A DNA stretch of 64,000 bases. Origin: Chitinophaga flava. Lineage in GTDB: Bacteria > Bacteroidota > Bacteroidia > Chitinophagales > Chitinophagaceae. The stretch lies in NCBI RefSeq assembly GCF_003308995.1, contig NZ_QFFJ01000002.1, forward strand, positions 3,286,001 through 3,350,000. The letters are read 5' to 3'. Made by a program: the position numbers and the translations under genes. Positions 19,715 through 28,131 of the stretch are shown in pieces (positions within the stretch are counted from its first letter, which is position 1; each line of letters begins with the position of its first letter). The notes beneath the pieces are model-generated. The model was given only the letters and a program-made list of their open reading frames with translations, had not been told where the DNA came from and searched no databases.

Positions 19715-20934
19715 TCGCTCAGACCCTGTCGCGCCTCTCTACCTCCCAAAAGAAATTACTTTATCAATACGGTACATTACAAACCTATGCGGGACAGCCG
19801 GTGGCTGATAGTTTCTGGCAGCATCACCGGCAGGAGCTGCCTGTCATGGGACAGGCTGATGCGGGTATACTGGCCCGGGAACTTCTGAATAATACAGAAC
19901 TGGTTTATACGGTTAAAAAACCTTCAAAGCTGCAGGCGCTGAGAGGTGTGCTGACGACTTCCCGAATGTTATTAGGGCTGGCGGCACTGATAGCGGCTTA
20001 TTCGCTGATACATTTACTGAGCCGCCACTGGAATAAGATTTTCGGGTGGCTGTACCGCCTGTTAAGGCCGGTGTTTGAGCGGCTTTTTTCCCCGTTGATG
20101 CTGACCTGGGAGATGTTGCTGTTAAGTATAGCCGGTATTTACTGGGGCGTGGCAATACCAGATCTGGTGTTGCGGACCATTATCATACATGTGTCGTTGT
20201 TTACACTGTGGGCGCAGTTAACGGCCCTTCTCAGCCGGCATTACCAGATCAAGTATTATTTTAACGAAATCACAGACTGCCTGGATCTAAAGCGTCCACC
20301 TGGCGAGGCGATGCTGAAGGTTGGGCTGCCTGCTCTGGTTACCACGCTGGCAGTGGTATGGCTGATGTTTCGTTTGCCAGAGCCCTGGTATGCTTATGAG
20401 GTAATCGTACCGGCGCTGATTGCGCTGTTTACGCTGCCACCGATGGTTTATATGCACGGGATACTGGTGCGGGTGCTGCTGCCGTTTCTGACAACAGTCT
20501 ACAGGGCGGAAAGAAGGATGGCTGTATATACGGTCATTACACTGGTGGCCTGGCTGGTGCTGGTATTTTTACCGCCTGTACAACCGCCGGTACTGATCAC
20601 ATTGTCGGTAGTGGTGGGGTGTCTGTTGCTGTATCTGTCGATAGAAGATGTGACCCGCTGTGGCACACGCAATTTTATCTGGCTGCAGCTGATCACCGTA
20701 GGATGGCTGTGTGCCTGTGTACTGGCCGGTGGACAGCTGTCTATTCCCATGCTCAACTGGATTGGGTTGTATGGCCTGCTGGTATATGTAGTTATTAAAT
20801 ATTGGGAGATACCGGTGTTGCTGGGTTATTCCTGGAAAAACCGTAAGGCACTAGGCAGTCTGGGCCTGGCAGTTATCATCTGGGCGATCGCCAGCCTCAT
20901 CCGGTGGCAGCCCCAGTGGTTTATATGGTTTTAA
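19594..20934 (+). CDS. Multi-pass membrane protein of unknown function
   Basis: This protein of up to 446 residues has about nine to ten predicted transmembrane helices after residue 120. The soluble part before them includes SRLSTSQKKLLYQYGTLQTY and VMGQADAGILARELLNN. The start is uncertain: the first 40 codons lie in the 42-bp repeats, and their low-complexity Ser/Thr sequence does not look like a native N-terminus. The true start may be a non-ATG codon near 19710-19740, or the 5' end may have been altered by repeat expansion. I do not recognise a family. It stands alone between two hairpins. Confidence 0.65.
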   Translation: MYFLTLLWFLLCSSGTSVPSHTSQLSSSGASDPSHTSQLQLAQTLSRLSTSQKKLLYQYGTLQTYAGQPVADSFWQHHRQELPVMGQADAGILARELLNNTELVYTVKKPSKLQALRGVLTTSRMLLGLAALIAAYSLIHLLSRHWNKIFGWLYRLLRPVFERLFSPLMLTWEMLLLSIAGIYWGVAIPDLVLRTIIIHVSLFTLWAQLTALLSRHYQIKYYFNEITDCLDLKRPPGEAMLKVGLPALVTTLAVVWLMFRLPEPWYAYEVIVPALIALFTLPPMVYMHGILVRVLLPFLTTVYRAERRMAVYTVITLVAWLVLVFLPPVQPPVLITLSVVVGCLLLYLSIEDVTRCGTRNFIWLQLITVGWLCACVLAGGQLSIPMLNWIGLYGLLVYVVIKYWEIPVLLGYSWKNRKALGSLGLAVIIWAIASLIRWQPQWFIWF

Positions 20935-20964
20935 TTGAAAATTTATTTTAATTGTTTAAATTTG
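20934..20964 (+). promoter_or_regulatory. Bacteroidota housekeeping promoter
   Basis: ATTG at 20934-20937 and TAAATTTG at 20957-20964 are separated by exactly 19 bp, the spacing known for the Bacteroidota sigma-70 promoter (TTTG-N19-TAnnTTTG). It points at the hairpin-rich stretch directly downstream and overlaps the last codons of the preceding gene. Confidence 0.6.
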
Positions 20965-20970
20965 CGCTCC

Positions 20971-21072
20971 TGAATATCAGAAAGTGATAATTAAAGATAC
21001 GCGCAGATCCGAATAACGTACTAAAAAGGCTTCTCAGGGCCTCCAAGGCGTTTGCAGGGTCTGCGTTTTTTT
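20971..21072 (+). ncRNA. Candidate 6S-like regulatory RNA
   Basis: A transcript from the promoter just upstream would be about 100 nt and contains no convincing reading frame. CGCAGATCC (21002-21010) pairs with GGGTCTGCG (21057-21065, nine pairs with one G-U), followed by seven Ts. Inside, AACG pairs with CGTT around a wide asymmetric bubble, and AGGC pairs with GCCT at the tip. A closing stem, a central bubble and a terminal hairpin are the layout of 6S RNA, which sequesters RNA polymerase. A long leader terminator is the alternative. The family call is inference from structure only. Confidence 0.45.
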
Positions 21073-21233
21073 ATGCACTTATCTGCAGGGATTTCTGCTG
21101 TTTGTTTGCTCACTGCCTTGTCATTGCTTCACACCTTCGTTCTTTTGTACACACCAGTCATCATTTTTCTCAAATAATCCTATAAAAGTTACTATTTTTC
21201 ATAACCGTATAAAATACGCTTAAAATTCCCGTT

Positions 21234-23237
21234 ATGAAAAGAGTCCTGGCAATATTATGCTTAGGTGGTCTGTGGCATCAGGCGATGGCTCAGCAACAGG
21301 CGCCTGCTTACCCGCTGGTAACCCACGATCCTTATTTCAGTATATGGTCTGCTACTGACACCCTTCATCAGGCTTCCACCGTACATTGGACTGGTAAAGA
21401 GCAGGCGCTGGTTGGCCTGGTGAAAGTAGACGGTATCACCTATAGGGTGTTGGGTGCATTCAATAGTTCGGATGATGCCGGTGTATTGCCGGCCCGTCAA
21501 ATAGCCGTCAGTATCCATGCAACGCAGACGGTTTATCAGTTCCAGTGTGGTAAGGTGGCTGTTACGCTCACTTTTACTTCGCCCTTGCTCATTCGTGACC
21601 TGATGCTGATGTCAAGGCCGGTCTCTTATATTTCTTACTGCGTGAATGCTACTGACAATGCCAAACATGCGGTGGAAGTGTATTTCGGGGCCTCTACCGA
21701 TATTGCTGTCAACGGTCCTGCACAACCGGTGACTACCACCAGGTATGTTTCCGGTCAGCTTTCTATGATGAAGGCCGGGACTGTGTTACAACCTGTGCTG
21801 AAGAAAAAGGGAGATGATTTGCGTATCGACTGGGGATATATGTACGTTGCTTGTCCGGCTGCTTCCAGGCCTGTACAGTACTTCAGCAATACTGAAGATG
21901 CGATACTGTCTTTTGTGAAGAAAAGGCCTGCAACAATGAAGGGCGACAAACAGCAGTTGCTGAGTAATATTGTGTCGCTGGGAATGATAGGGCGGGAGCC
22001 AAAGGAGCAGGTGTTTCTGCTGGGGTATGATGACCTTTACGCGATTCAGTATTTTAACACCAACCTTAAAGCATGGTGGAAAAATTCGCCGGCCCAAACG
22101 ATAGAAGGAGAGCTGAATGCAGCATGGAAAGAATATGCTACAGTGCTGCAACGCTGCGAAGCGTTCAACAAAGAGCTGCATGATGATGCCGTGGCAGCCG
22201 GTGGTGAGCAGTATGCTGCGTTGTGTGAACTGGCTTACCGGCAGAGTGTATCAGCTCATAAACTGGTAAGAGGTCCAGCCGGAGAGCTGTTGTTTCTCTC
22301 GAAAGAAAATTTCAGTAATGGCTGTATTAATACCGTAGATGTGACGTATCCGTCTGCACCGTTGTTCCTGCTGTACAACCCTGATCTGCTCAAAGGCATG
22401 ATGACGGGCATCTTTCAGTATTCGGAAAGCGGACGGTTTGCGGAGCCATTTGCGGCGCATGACCTGGGTACGTACCCGCATGCCAACGGGCAGGTGTATG
22501 GAGAAGATATGCCGGTGGAAGAATCCGGTAATATGCTGATTCTGGCCGGCGCTATAGCTGTGGCAGAAGGTAATGCCAGTTATGCCAAAGCACATTGGAA
22601 AACGCTGGGCACCTGGGCGGCATATTTGCTGAAAGAGGGTTTCGATCCTGCGAATCAGCTGTGTACTGATGATTTTGCAGGACATATGGCCCGCAATGCC
22701 AACCTTTCGCTGAAAGCGATCATGGGACTTAAATCCTATGCGATGCTTGCAGGGATGTTGGGAGAAACGGCAACGGCTAAACGTTATGATAATAGTGCCC
22801 GGGAGATGGCAGCCAAATGGATACAGCTGGCTGATGATGGAGATCATTATATGCTGGCTTTTGGCAAGCCGGCCACCTGGAGCCAGAAGTATAACCTGGT
22901 TTGGGACCAGGTGCTTGGTTTTCATCTTTTTCCGGCAGCTGTTTATAAAAAAGAAACAGACTATTACCTGGCCCGTCAGCAGCCATATGGTCTTCCACTC
23001 GATAGCAGGAGGACCTATACCAAGTCTGACTGGATTATGTGGACTGCAGTTATGGCCAAAGATTTTAATGCATTTGTACAACCGCTTTACCGGTATATAA
23101 CCGAAACGCCTACACGGGTTCCGCTGAGCGACTGGCATGAAACCACCAACGGCAAAAAAGTCGGCTTCCAGGCAAGAAGCGTGGTGGGGGGCTATTTTAT
23201 GAAGTTGCTGGACGTGAAACTGAATAACGGTAAATAA
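21234..23237 (+). CDS. Secreted glutaminase-like protein (DUF4965/DUF5127/DUF1793 family)
   Basis: The protein has 667 residues with a signal peptide of 19-20 residues (ending QAMAQ). Family features include YPLVTHDPYFSIWSATDTL at the start, a beta-rich DUF5127-like part, and an alpha/alpha-toroid-like half with YANGQ-type and GEDMPVEESGNMLILAGA motifs. The end carries DWHETTNGKKVGFQARSVVG, typical of DUF1793. Fungal relatives are annotated glutaminase A, but many Bacteroidota members are uncharacterised and may act on glycans. It is somewhat short for the family, since many members exceed 800 residues, but it is not visibly broken. A strong terminator follows it. Confidence 0.85.
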   Translation: MKRVLAILCLGGLWHQAMAQQQAPAYPLVTHDPYFSIWSATDTLHQASTVHWTGKEQALVGLVKVDGITYRVLGAFNSSDDAGVLPARQIAVSIHATQTVYQFQCGKVAVTLTFTSPLLIRDLMLMSRPVSYISYCVNATDNAKHAVEVYFGASTDIAVNGPAQPVTTTRYVSGQLSMMKAGTVLQPVLKKKGDDLRIDWGYMYVACPAASRPVQYFSNTEDAILSFVKKRPATMKGDKQQLLSNIVSLGMIGREPKEQVFLLGYDDLYAIQYFNTNLKAWWKNSPAQTIEGELNAAWKEYATVLQRCEAFNKELHDDAVAAGGEQYAALCELAYRQSVSAHKLVRGPAGELLFLSKENFSNGCINTVDVTYPSAPLFLLYNPDLLKGMMTGIFQYSESGRFAEPFAAHDLGTYPHANGQVYGEDMPVEESGNMLILAGAIAVAEGNASYAKAHWKTLGTWAAYLLKEGFDPANQLCTDDFAGHMARNANLSLKAIMGLKSYAMLAGMLGETATAKRYDNSAREMAAKWIQLADDGDHYMLAFGKPATWSQKYNLVWDQVLGFHLFPAAVYKKETDYYLARQQPYGLPLDSRRTYTKSDWIMWTAVMAKDFNAFVQPLYRYITETPTRVPLSDWHETTNGKKVGFQARSVVGGYFMKLLDVKLNNGK

Positions 23238-23240
23238 AAA

Positions 23241-23263
23241 ACGGTCCGGATTATCCGGACCGT
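23241..23263. terminator. Bidirectional terminator
   Basis: ACGGTCCGGA and TCCGGACCGT pair perfectly over 10 bp with a TTA loop, followed by TTTCTTTT on the plus strand and preceded by an A run for the minus strand. It sits between two convergent genes and can end both. Confidence 0.9.
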
Positions 23264-23280
23264 TTTCTTTTAAACTGATC

Positions 23281-23448
23281 TTATTTTCCTTTACGGTGTT
23301 CACCGTGTTTCTTTAAAGGTTCGTTGGTCTGATCTCTGTTGGGTTCAGATTGACCTTGAGTCTGGTTGGCTGACCTTTCCTCGTTTTCCTGAGTCCGGGT
23401 CATATCCCGATGGGATTTAGAAGCCTTCCCGTGACGATTACGTTTCAT
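23281..23448 (-). CDS. Small basic hydrophilic protein (55 residues)
   Basis: An ATG on the minus strand at 23448 opens 55 codons ending in TAA at 23281. The protein is highly charged and disordered-looking, rich in Lys, Arg, Gln, Asn and Glu (MKRNRHGKASKSHRD at the start, LKKHGEHRKGK at the end). The reading frame ends 18 bp before a perfect bidirectional terminator, which supports a real gene. Small proteins of this type are common in Chitinophagaceae and usually unannotated. The function is unknown; nucleic-acid binding is a guess from charge. Confidence 0.65.
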   Translation of the reverse strand: MKRNRHGKASKSHRDMTRTQENEERSANQTQGQSEPNRDQTNEPLKKHGEHRKGK

Positions 23449-23697
23449 AAAAACAGGTTTTTAAGAGAAGATGCGATAAAAACATGCCGAAAATTAATGT
23501 TCTGGTAATGAGTGTTTTATAAAGGTTGATGAATGTGAATTGATGCAAATATTTCACAGTACGCTGTCCACAATTCCCCGCTTTTAAGTTGTTTTTTCAG
23601 GCGGATGGGATACTGCTTTTTTGACTGTTGTGCTTATAATAAGCGCCACAAGGGTTATATTTAAGAACAGTTAAAAACCATAAATATCACCATATCG

Positions 23698-24405
23698 ATG
23701 CAGAAGGATCTTACCCTGGCAGAACAAATTGAGCGGAAAATACTGAAATATATCTCCGAGAAAGGTTACAAAGTGGGGGATGCGTTGCCCAAGGAGAATG
23801 AGTTGGCAGATATACTTGGCGTGAGCAGGGTGGTATTGCGGGAAGCGTTGAGCCGTTTGCGTATCCTCGGGTTTATTGAAACGAAGCGTAAGCGGGGCAC
23901 GGTATTGACATCGCCCAATATCTTTTACGGTTTTAAAACGATCCTGGCATCCGGCACCTTGGACAAGGATGCGCTGAAAGATCTGTATGAGGTGCTGCTG
24001 ATGCTGGAGATCGGCATGGCTGATTTTTTATTCCTGCATAAGACAGACCGCCATCTGGATGATCTGCAGCGCATCGTTGAAGAAGAAAACCTTGCGGAAG
24101 ATGCTGAGTTACTCACGAAGCTGGATATACGTTTTCACTGTACACTATACAAGATGTCCGGTAACAAGTCGTTGTACGCTTTTCAGAACCTGCTCAATAC
24201 TTTATTTGCCTCGAATGCGCCACATCGGGATGATTGGAAGATAAAGCAGATTATTTCGCATCAGGCACTGCTGGAGATCCTGAAATACGGTACTCCGGAT
24301 GCATTCCGTACCGCCATGCGTTTGCATCTGCATACACGTTTTGAAAGTATGGGTACTTTGTTTCCTGAAGTGGAAATACCAGCAGGGCAGGAGGTAGCCC
24401 GCTAA
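23698..24405 (+). CDS. FadR-subfamily GntR transcriptional regulator
   Basis: The protein has 235 residues. The N-terminal winged helix (about 5-72) shows GDALPKENELADILGVSR and VLREALSRLRILGFIETKRK, the GntR signature. The C-terminal FCD domain (about 90-220) is all-helical with the metal/ligand-binding pattern D..RFH..L...SGN (LDIRFHCTLYKMSGNKSLY). It sits directly upstream of the SusC/SusD genes on the same strand, so it probably controls the locus in response to a sugar acid or similar breakdown product. FCD regulators are common beside uronate and alginate loci. An 11-bp palindrome CTTATAATAAG at 23633-23643 lies 55 bp before its start and could be an autoregulatory site. Confidence 0.93.
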   Translation: MQKDLTLAEQIERKILKYISEKGYKVGDALPKENELADILGVSRVVLREALSRLRILGFIETKRKRGTVLTSPNIFYGFKTILASGTLDKDALKDLYEVLLMLEIGMADFLFLHKTDRHLDDLQRIVEEENLAEDAELLTKLDIRFHCTLYKMSGNKSLYAFQNLLNTLFASNAPHRDDWKIKQIISHQALLEILKYGTPDAFRTAMRLHLHTRFESMGTLFPEVEIPAGQEVAR

Positions 24406-24451
24406 ACATCTTGTTATAATTCGTTTACCAATGTTGTTTCTGCTATTTTTC

Positions 24452-24465
24452 TGCAAACGTATGCA
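24452..24465. promoter_or_regulatory. LacI-type operator, imperfect copy
   Basis: TGCAAACGTATGCA is a 14-bp palindrome with one mismatched pair and the central ACGT that LacI-family repressors favour. It shares its left half with the perfect site 416 bp downstream. It lies just after the FadR-type gene. No LacI regulator is encoded in the window. Confidence 0.4.
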
Positions 24466-24867
24466 TTACGTGTATTCTTTACCGTTATTATTACTGAATC
24501 TCCTGTAATTATTTTTGTTGCTTGTTATTTTCTTTTTCCTATCTTGTAGGCCTGGCGCCTATATCAGATATTTTCTAATAAGTTTTCTGTCAATTGGTCG
24601 AGCTTAAAAATAAAATTATTACAATCGATTGTTTTTTTATATTTTTGAAAAAACACTGCCACGTTCACTGAAAGAGCATAGTGTATGCAGTACACTTAAA
24701 AAATCTATATCAACCAGAATAAAATAGCCGGCCTCAGACCTGGCAAGGCTTAACAGGACATTTTGTAATCATCATTTAAAACAACCAGCATTATATCAGC
24801 CACTATTAAGGGTAGCAGTTACACACAGGAAAAAAAAGAGGATTAATAAAAAATCAATAGTTTGAAT

Positions 24868-24879
24868 GCAAACGTTTGC
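24868..24879. promoter_or_regulatory. LacI-type operator, perfect 12-bp palindrome
   Basis: GCAAACGTTTGC is a perfect palindrome with a central CG, typical of LacI-family operators. It lies 86 bp upstream of the susC start codon, between the likely promoter and the gene, where a bound repressor would block transcription. The adjacent regulator is of the FadR type, whose sites normally look different (TGGTnnnACCA-like). Confidence 0.5.
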
Positions 24880-24965
24880 TTTCAATAGCTGGATATACGC
24901 CGGCCCGGGAGTGCTATATCCCTTATAGAGCTCTATCCCTTATACAGATTTAACAAATTCCAATT

Positions 24966-27900
24966 ATGAATAATCAATCACCACGTTATCGAACATCCCG
25001 TAACGACTGCGTCAGATGGTGCGCTGTAGCTATCATGGCTACCACCGCGCTCTTTTACGCCGGAGGGGCTGCAGCCCACACCTCCGTCACATCGGCTGCC
25101 TTTCAGACGCCTCAGGATGAACAACGCTTCATTACCGGGGTTGTAAAAGATGAAAAAGGCCAGTCATTGCCAGGGGTAACCGTTACCCTGAAAGGCACCA
25201 CGGCCGGCTCCGTAACAGACCCGGAGGGTAAATTCACACTGAAAACCGCTGCTAAAAACGGTACACTGGAATTCAGCTCCATGGGCTTTGTGAAACAACA
25301 GGTGGCCTACGCCGGACAAAAAACAGTCAACATCACCCTCGCCACCGACCAGAAAGCACTGGGAGAAGTGGTGGTAGTAGGATACGGTACCCAACGGAAA
25401 GTCAATCTGGTAGGCGCTGTCTCCGCCATCAAAGTAGATGAAAAAATAACCAGCCGCGCACTGCCCAACGCTTCTTCTGCACTCTCCGGACTGGTACCCG
25501 GCCTCTCCGCCGTACAGTCGTCCGGCATGGCCGGCAGAAACAGTGCCAGCCTCGTCATCCGCGGCCTCGGCACTGTCAACAATGCCAACCCCCTCATCGT
25601 AGTGGACGGTATGCCCGATGTGGACATCAACCGTATCAATATGAACGACATAGAAAGTATCTCTGTACTTAAAGATGCTACCTCGGCCTCTGTATACGGT
25701 TCCCGTGCAGCCAACGGCGTTATCCTCATCACCACCAAGTCAGGGAAAGGCCAGAAAAAAACAGCACTCAACTTCAACGGAATCTATGGCATTCAGCAAC
25801 CGACGAGAGCATACGATTTCATGGCCAGCTATCCCCGTGCCCTCACGCTGGAACAACGCCTGGGACTGGTGGGAACCCTCCGTGACAACCTCACCTTCAA
25901 AGACGGTACCATCGACCAGTGGATGGCCATGGGCATGATAGACCCGCTGCGTTATCCCAACACCGACTGGTGGGATATCATCATGCGCACCGGTACCTCC
26001 CAGAACTATAACCTTTCCGCTTCCGGAGGCAATGATGTCTCTAATTTCTACCTCTCTGTTGGCGTACAGGATGAGAAAGGTTTGCAGATCAACAACGACT
26101 ATACCCGTTACAACGCCCGGTTTAACTATGACTATAAACTGCGTAAGAACATGAATACCGGTATCCGCTTTAACGGCAACTGGTCTAAGTTCACCTACGC
26201 GCTGGAAGACGGTTTCACCGATACCTCTTCTACCAACACAGCTGGTTTTGATATGCGTTATGCCATCGCTGGTATTACTCCCTATGATCCGGTGACCGGT
26301 AAATTCGGCGGTGTAATGGCCTACGGGGAAGATCCGCAGGCTTATAACCCTTATGTGGTGTATACGAACTCTCTCAACAGGCAAAACCGCCAGGAGGCAA
26401 ATGCAAACGTTTATCTGGACTGGACCCCAATCGCAGGGCTGACCGGCCGGGTGGATTATTCCCTTAACTACTACAACCAGTTTGCCTATTCTGCTGCCAC
26501 ACCGGCCACCGCCTTCAACTTCCAGTCGGGGATTAACGGCAGCCGTGTATACGTAGGCGATAATGCCGGCGTTTCCAATAATACCGCTACTGGTTACAAA
26601 ACCATGCTGAACGGGCGTTTGACCTATCACAAAGCTTTTGGTACCAACCACGATCTGACTGTGACAGGTGTATACAGCGAAGAGTACTGGTACGACCGTT
26701 TTCAGGGGTCTTCCCGAAACGACAGGCTGTTCCCCGGTTTGCACGAAGTAGACGCAGCCCTCACCACCATACAGGGCACCAGCGGCGGTAGCTCTACGGA
26801 AGGATTACGGTCCTATATCGGCCGTATTAACTACACCGCTTTTGATCGTTATCTGTTTGAAGCCAACTTCCGCTATGATGGTTCTTCCAAATTTCTGCCC
26901 GGACACCAATACGGCTTCTTCCCCTCAATGGCGCTGGGATGGCGCTTTACAGAAGAAAGTTTCCTCAAACCTTTCCTCAGTAAATACCTCACCAGCGGTA
27001 AATTCCGTGCTTCCTATGGACAACTGGGCAATAACAGCGGTGTAGGCCGTTATGAACAACAGTCCACCTTGTATGGCAGCCACTACTACGTTGATGCCGC
27101 CATCGCCAAAGGGCTCGTATACCGCAAAATGATCAACCCTGACTTTACCTGGGAAAATACCGCTGTCTTTAACCTCGGTCTGGACCTGAGTTTCCTGGAT
27201 GGCCGCCTCAATGCAGAACTGGATTATTACAACAGGCTTACCACCGGTATGGTAAGACCTTCCGATATGTCTATCCTGCTGAGCGGCGCTTATGCAGCTC
27301 CCCGCAAAAATATTGGCGACCTGCGTAACAAGGGTGTGGAGCTCAACCTCAACTGGTCAGACCATTTCGGGCCGGTACGTTACGGAGTAAATCTCAACGC
27401 TTCCTACAACAGGACCACCCTCGAAAAATGGAACGAATACCTGGGCCGTGGCTACACTTTCCTGAATATGCCTTATCACTTCCTGTATGCCTATCAGGAT
27501 ATGGGCATCGCACAAACCTGGCAGGACATATACAACAACACACCGCAAGGTGCTTCACCTGGCGATATCCTGCGTAAAGACGTGAATGGTGACGGTAGAA
27601 TAGATGACAACGATAAGGTAGCCTATCCCAACGTACAACGCGACAGACCTACTACCAATTTTGCTATGGGCTTCAACGCTTCCTGGAAAGGAATTGACCT
27701 GGCTTTTCTGTTGCAGGGTTCTGCCGGCCGTAAAGATTTCTGGCTCAACAACTACAACGATGTAAACTTCAGTGCCAGCCGCTATGCTGCTTCCTGGTCA
27801 CACTGGACCAATCCATGGTCTGTGGAAAACAGGGATGGTGGATGGCCTCGTATAGGCGGTCCCGGTGGTAACAGGGACGAATCTACGTTCTGGCTGGACA

Positions 27901-28121
27901 ACCTGGCTTACCTGCGTCTGAAAAATATTCAGCTGGGCTATACGCTTCCGCTTAGTCTGATCAAACGAATCGGTATCAACAGCTTCCGTATTTACGGATC
28001 TGCTGAAAACATTGCTACCATTACTTCTTTCCGGGGCCTGGACCCTGAGCAGACGGGTAACAGAAGCAATGCCTATCCGTTGAATAAATCCTATTCCATT
28101 GGTGTTAATGTGGGACTCTAA
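24966..28121 (+). CDS. SusC-like TonB-dependent outer-membrane transporter
   Basis: This is the outer-membrane barrel that imports oligosaccharides with its SusD partner, using TonB energy. Its 1051 residues include a signal region (about 1-38, ATTALFYAGGAAAH) and a carboxypeptidase-regulatory-like domain (about 56-130, ITGVVKDEKGQSLPGVTVTL). A TonB-box-like ALGEVVVVGYGTQRK (131-145), a plug (about 145-255, with VLKDATSASVYGSRAANGVI) and a beta-barrel to the end follow, finishing SYSIGVNVGL. The SusD gene begins 10 bp downstream. The length is normal for the family. The sugar is not readable from the sequence; the neighbouring lyase suggests a uronic-acid-containing polysaccharide. Confidence 0.96.
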   Translation: MNNQSPRYRTSRNDCVRWCAVAIMATTALFYAGGAAAHTSVTSAAFQTPQDEQRFITGVVKDEKGQSLPGVTVTLKGTTAGSVTDPEGKFTLKTAAKNGTLEFSSMGFVKQQVAYAGQKTVNITLATDQKALGEVVVVGYGTQRKVNLVGAVSAIKVDEKITSRALPNASSALSGLVPGLSAVQSSGMAGRNSASLVIRGLGTVNNANPLIVVDGMPDVDINRINMNDIESISVLKDATSASVYGSRAANGVILITTKSGKGQKKTALNFNGIYGIQQPTRAYDFMASYPRALTLEQRLGLVGTLRDNLTFKDGTIDQWMAMGMIDPLRYPNTDWWDIIMRTGTSQNYNLSASGGNDVSNFYLSVGVQDEKGLQINNDYTRYNARFNYDYKLRKNMNTGIRFNGNWSKFTYALEDGFTDTSSTNTAGFDMRYAIAGITPYDPVTGKFGGVMAYGEDPQAYNPYVVYTNSLNRQNRQEANANVYLDWTPIAGLTGRVDYSLNYYNQFAYSAATPATAFNFQSGINGSRVYVGDNAGVSNNTATGYKTMLNGRLTYHKAFGTNHDLTVTGVYSEEYWYDRFQGSSRNDRLFPGLHEVDAALTTIQGTSGGSSTEGLRSYIGRINYTAFDRYLFEANFRYDGSSKFLPGHQYGFFPSMALGWRFTEESFLKPFLSKYLTSGKFRASYGQLGNNSGVGRYEQQSTLYGSHYYVDAAIAKGLVYRKMINPDFTWENTAVFNLGLDLSFLDGRLNAELDYYNRLTTGMVRPSDMSILLSGAYAAPRKNIGDLRNKGVELNLNWSDHFGPVRYGVNLNASYNRTTLEKWNEYLGRGYTFLNMPYHFLYAYQDMGIAQTWQDIYNNTPQGASPGDILRKDVNGDGRIDDNDKVAYPNVQRDRPTTNFAMGFNASWKGIDLAFLLQGSAGRKDFWLNNYNDVNFSASRYAASWSHWTNPWSVENRDGGWPRIGGPGGNRDESTFWLDNLAYLRLKNIQLGYTLPLSLIKRIGINSFRIYGSAENIATITSFRGLDPEQTGNRSNAYPLNKSYSIGVNVGL

Positions 28122-28131
28122 AGCTGTAATC

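Larger units (their letters stand above)
24406..24965 (+). promoter_or_regulatory. Long regulatory region upstream of susC
   Basis: This 560-bp AT-rich stretch has no convincing gene. It contains two LacI-type palindromes (listed separately), a TATTTTTG box at 24640-24647 that could be the -7 element of the susC promoter, and a GTGTA-N5-TACAC inverted repeat near 24680-24695. The 5' untranslated region of susC would then be about 300 nt, long enough to hold regulatory structure, although I see no recognisable riboswitch. Confidence 0.5.

Noticed and set aside
24640..24965. A riboswitch in the susC leader
   Set aside because: The leader is long but I could not find a recognisable aptamer core or a terminator/antiterminator pair.
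25740..26744. A 334-codon minus-strand frame inside susC
   Set aside because: It lies entirely opposite conserved SusC barrel sequence and reflects codon bias of the real gene.
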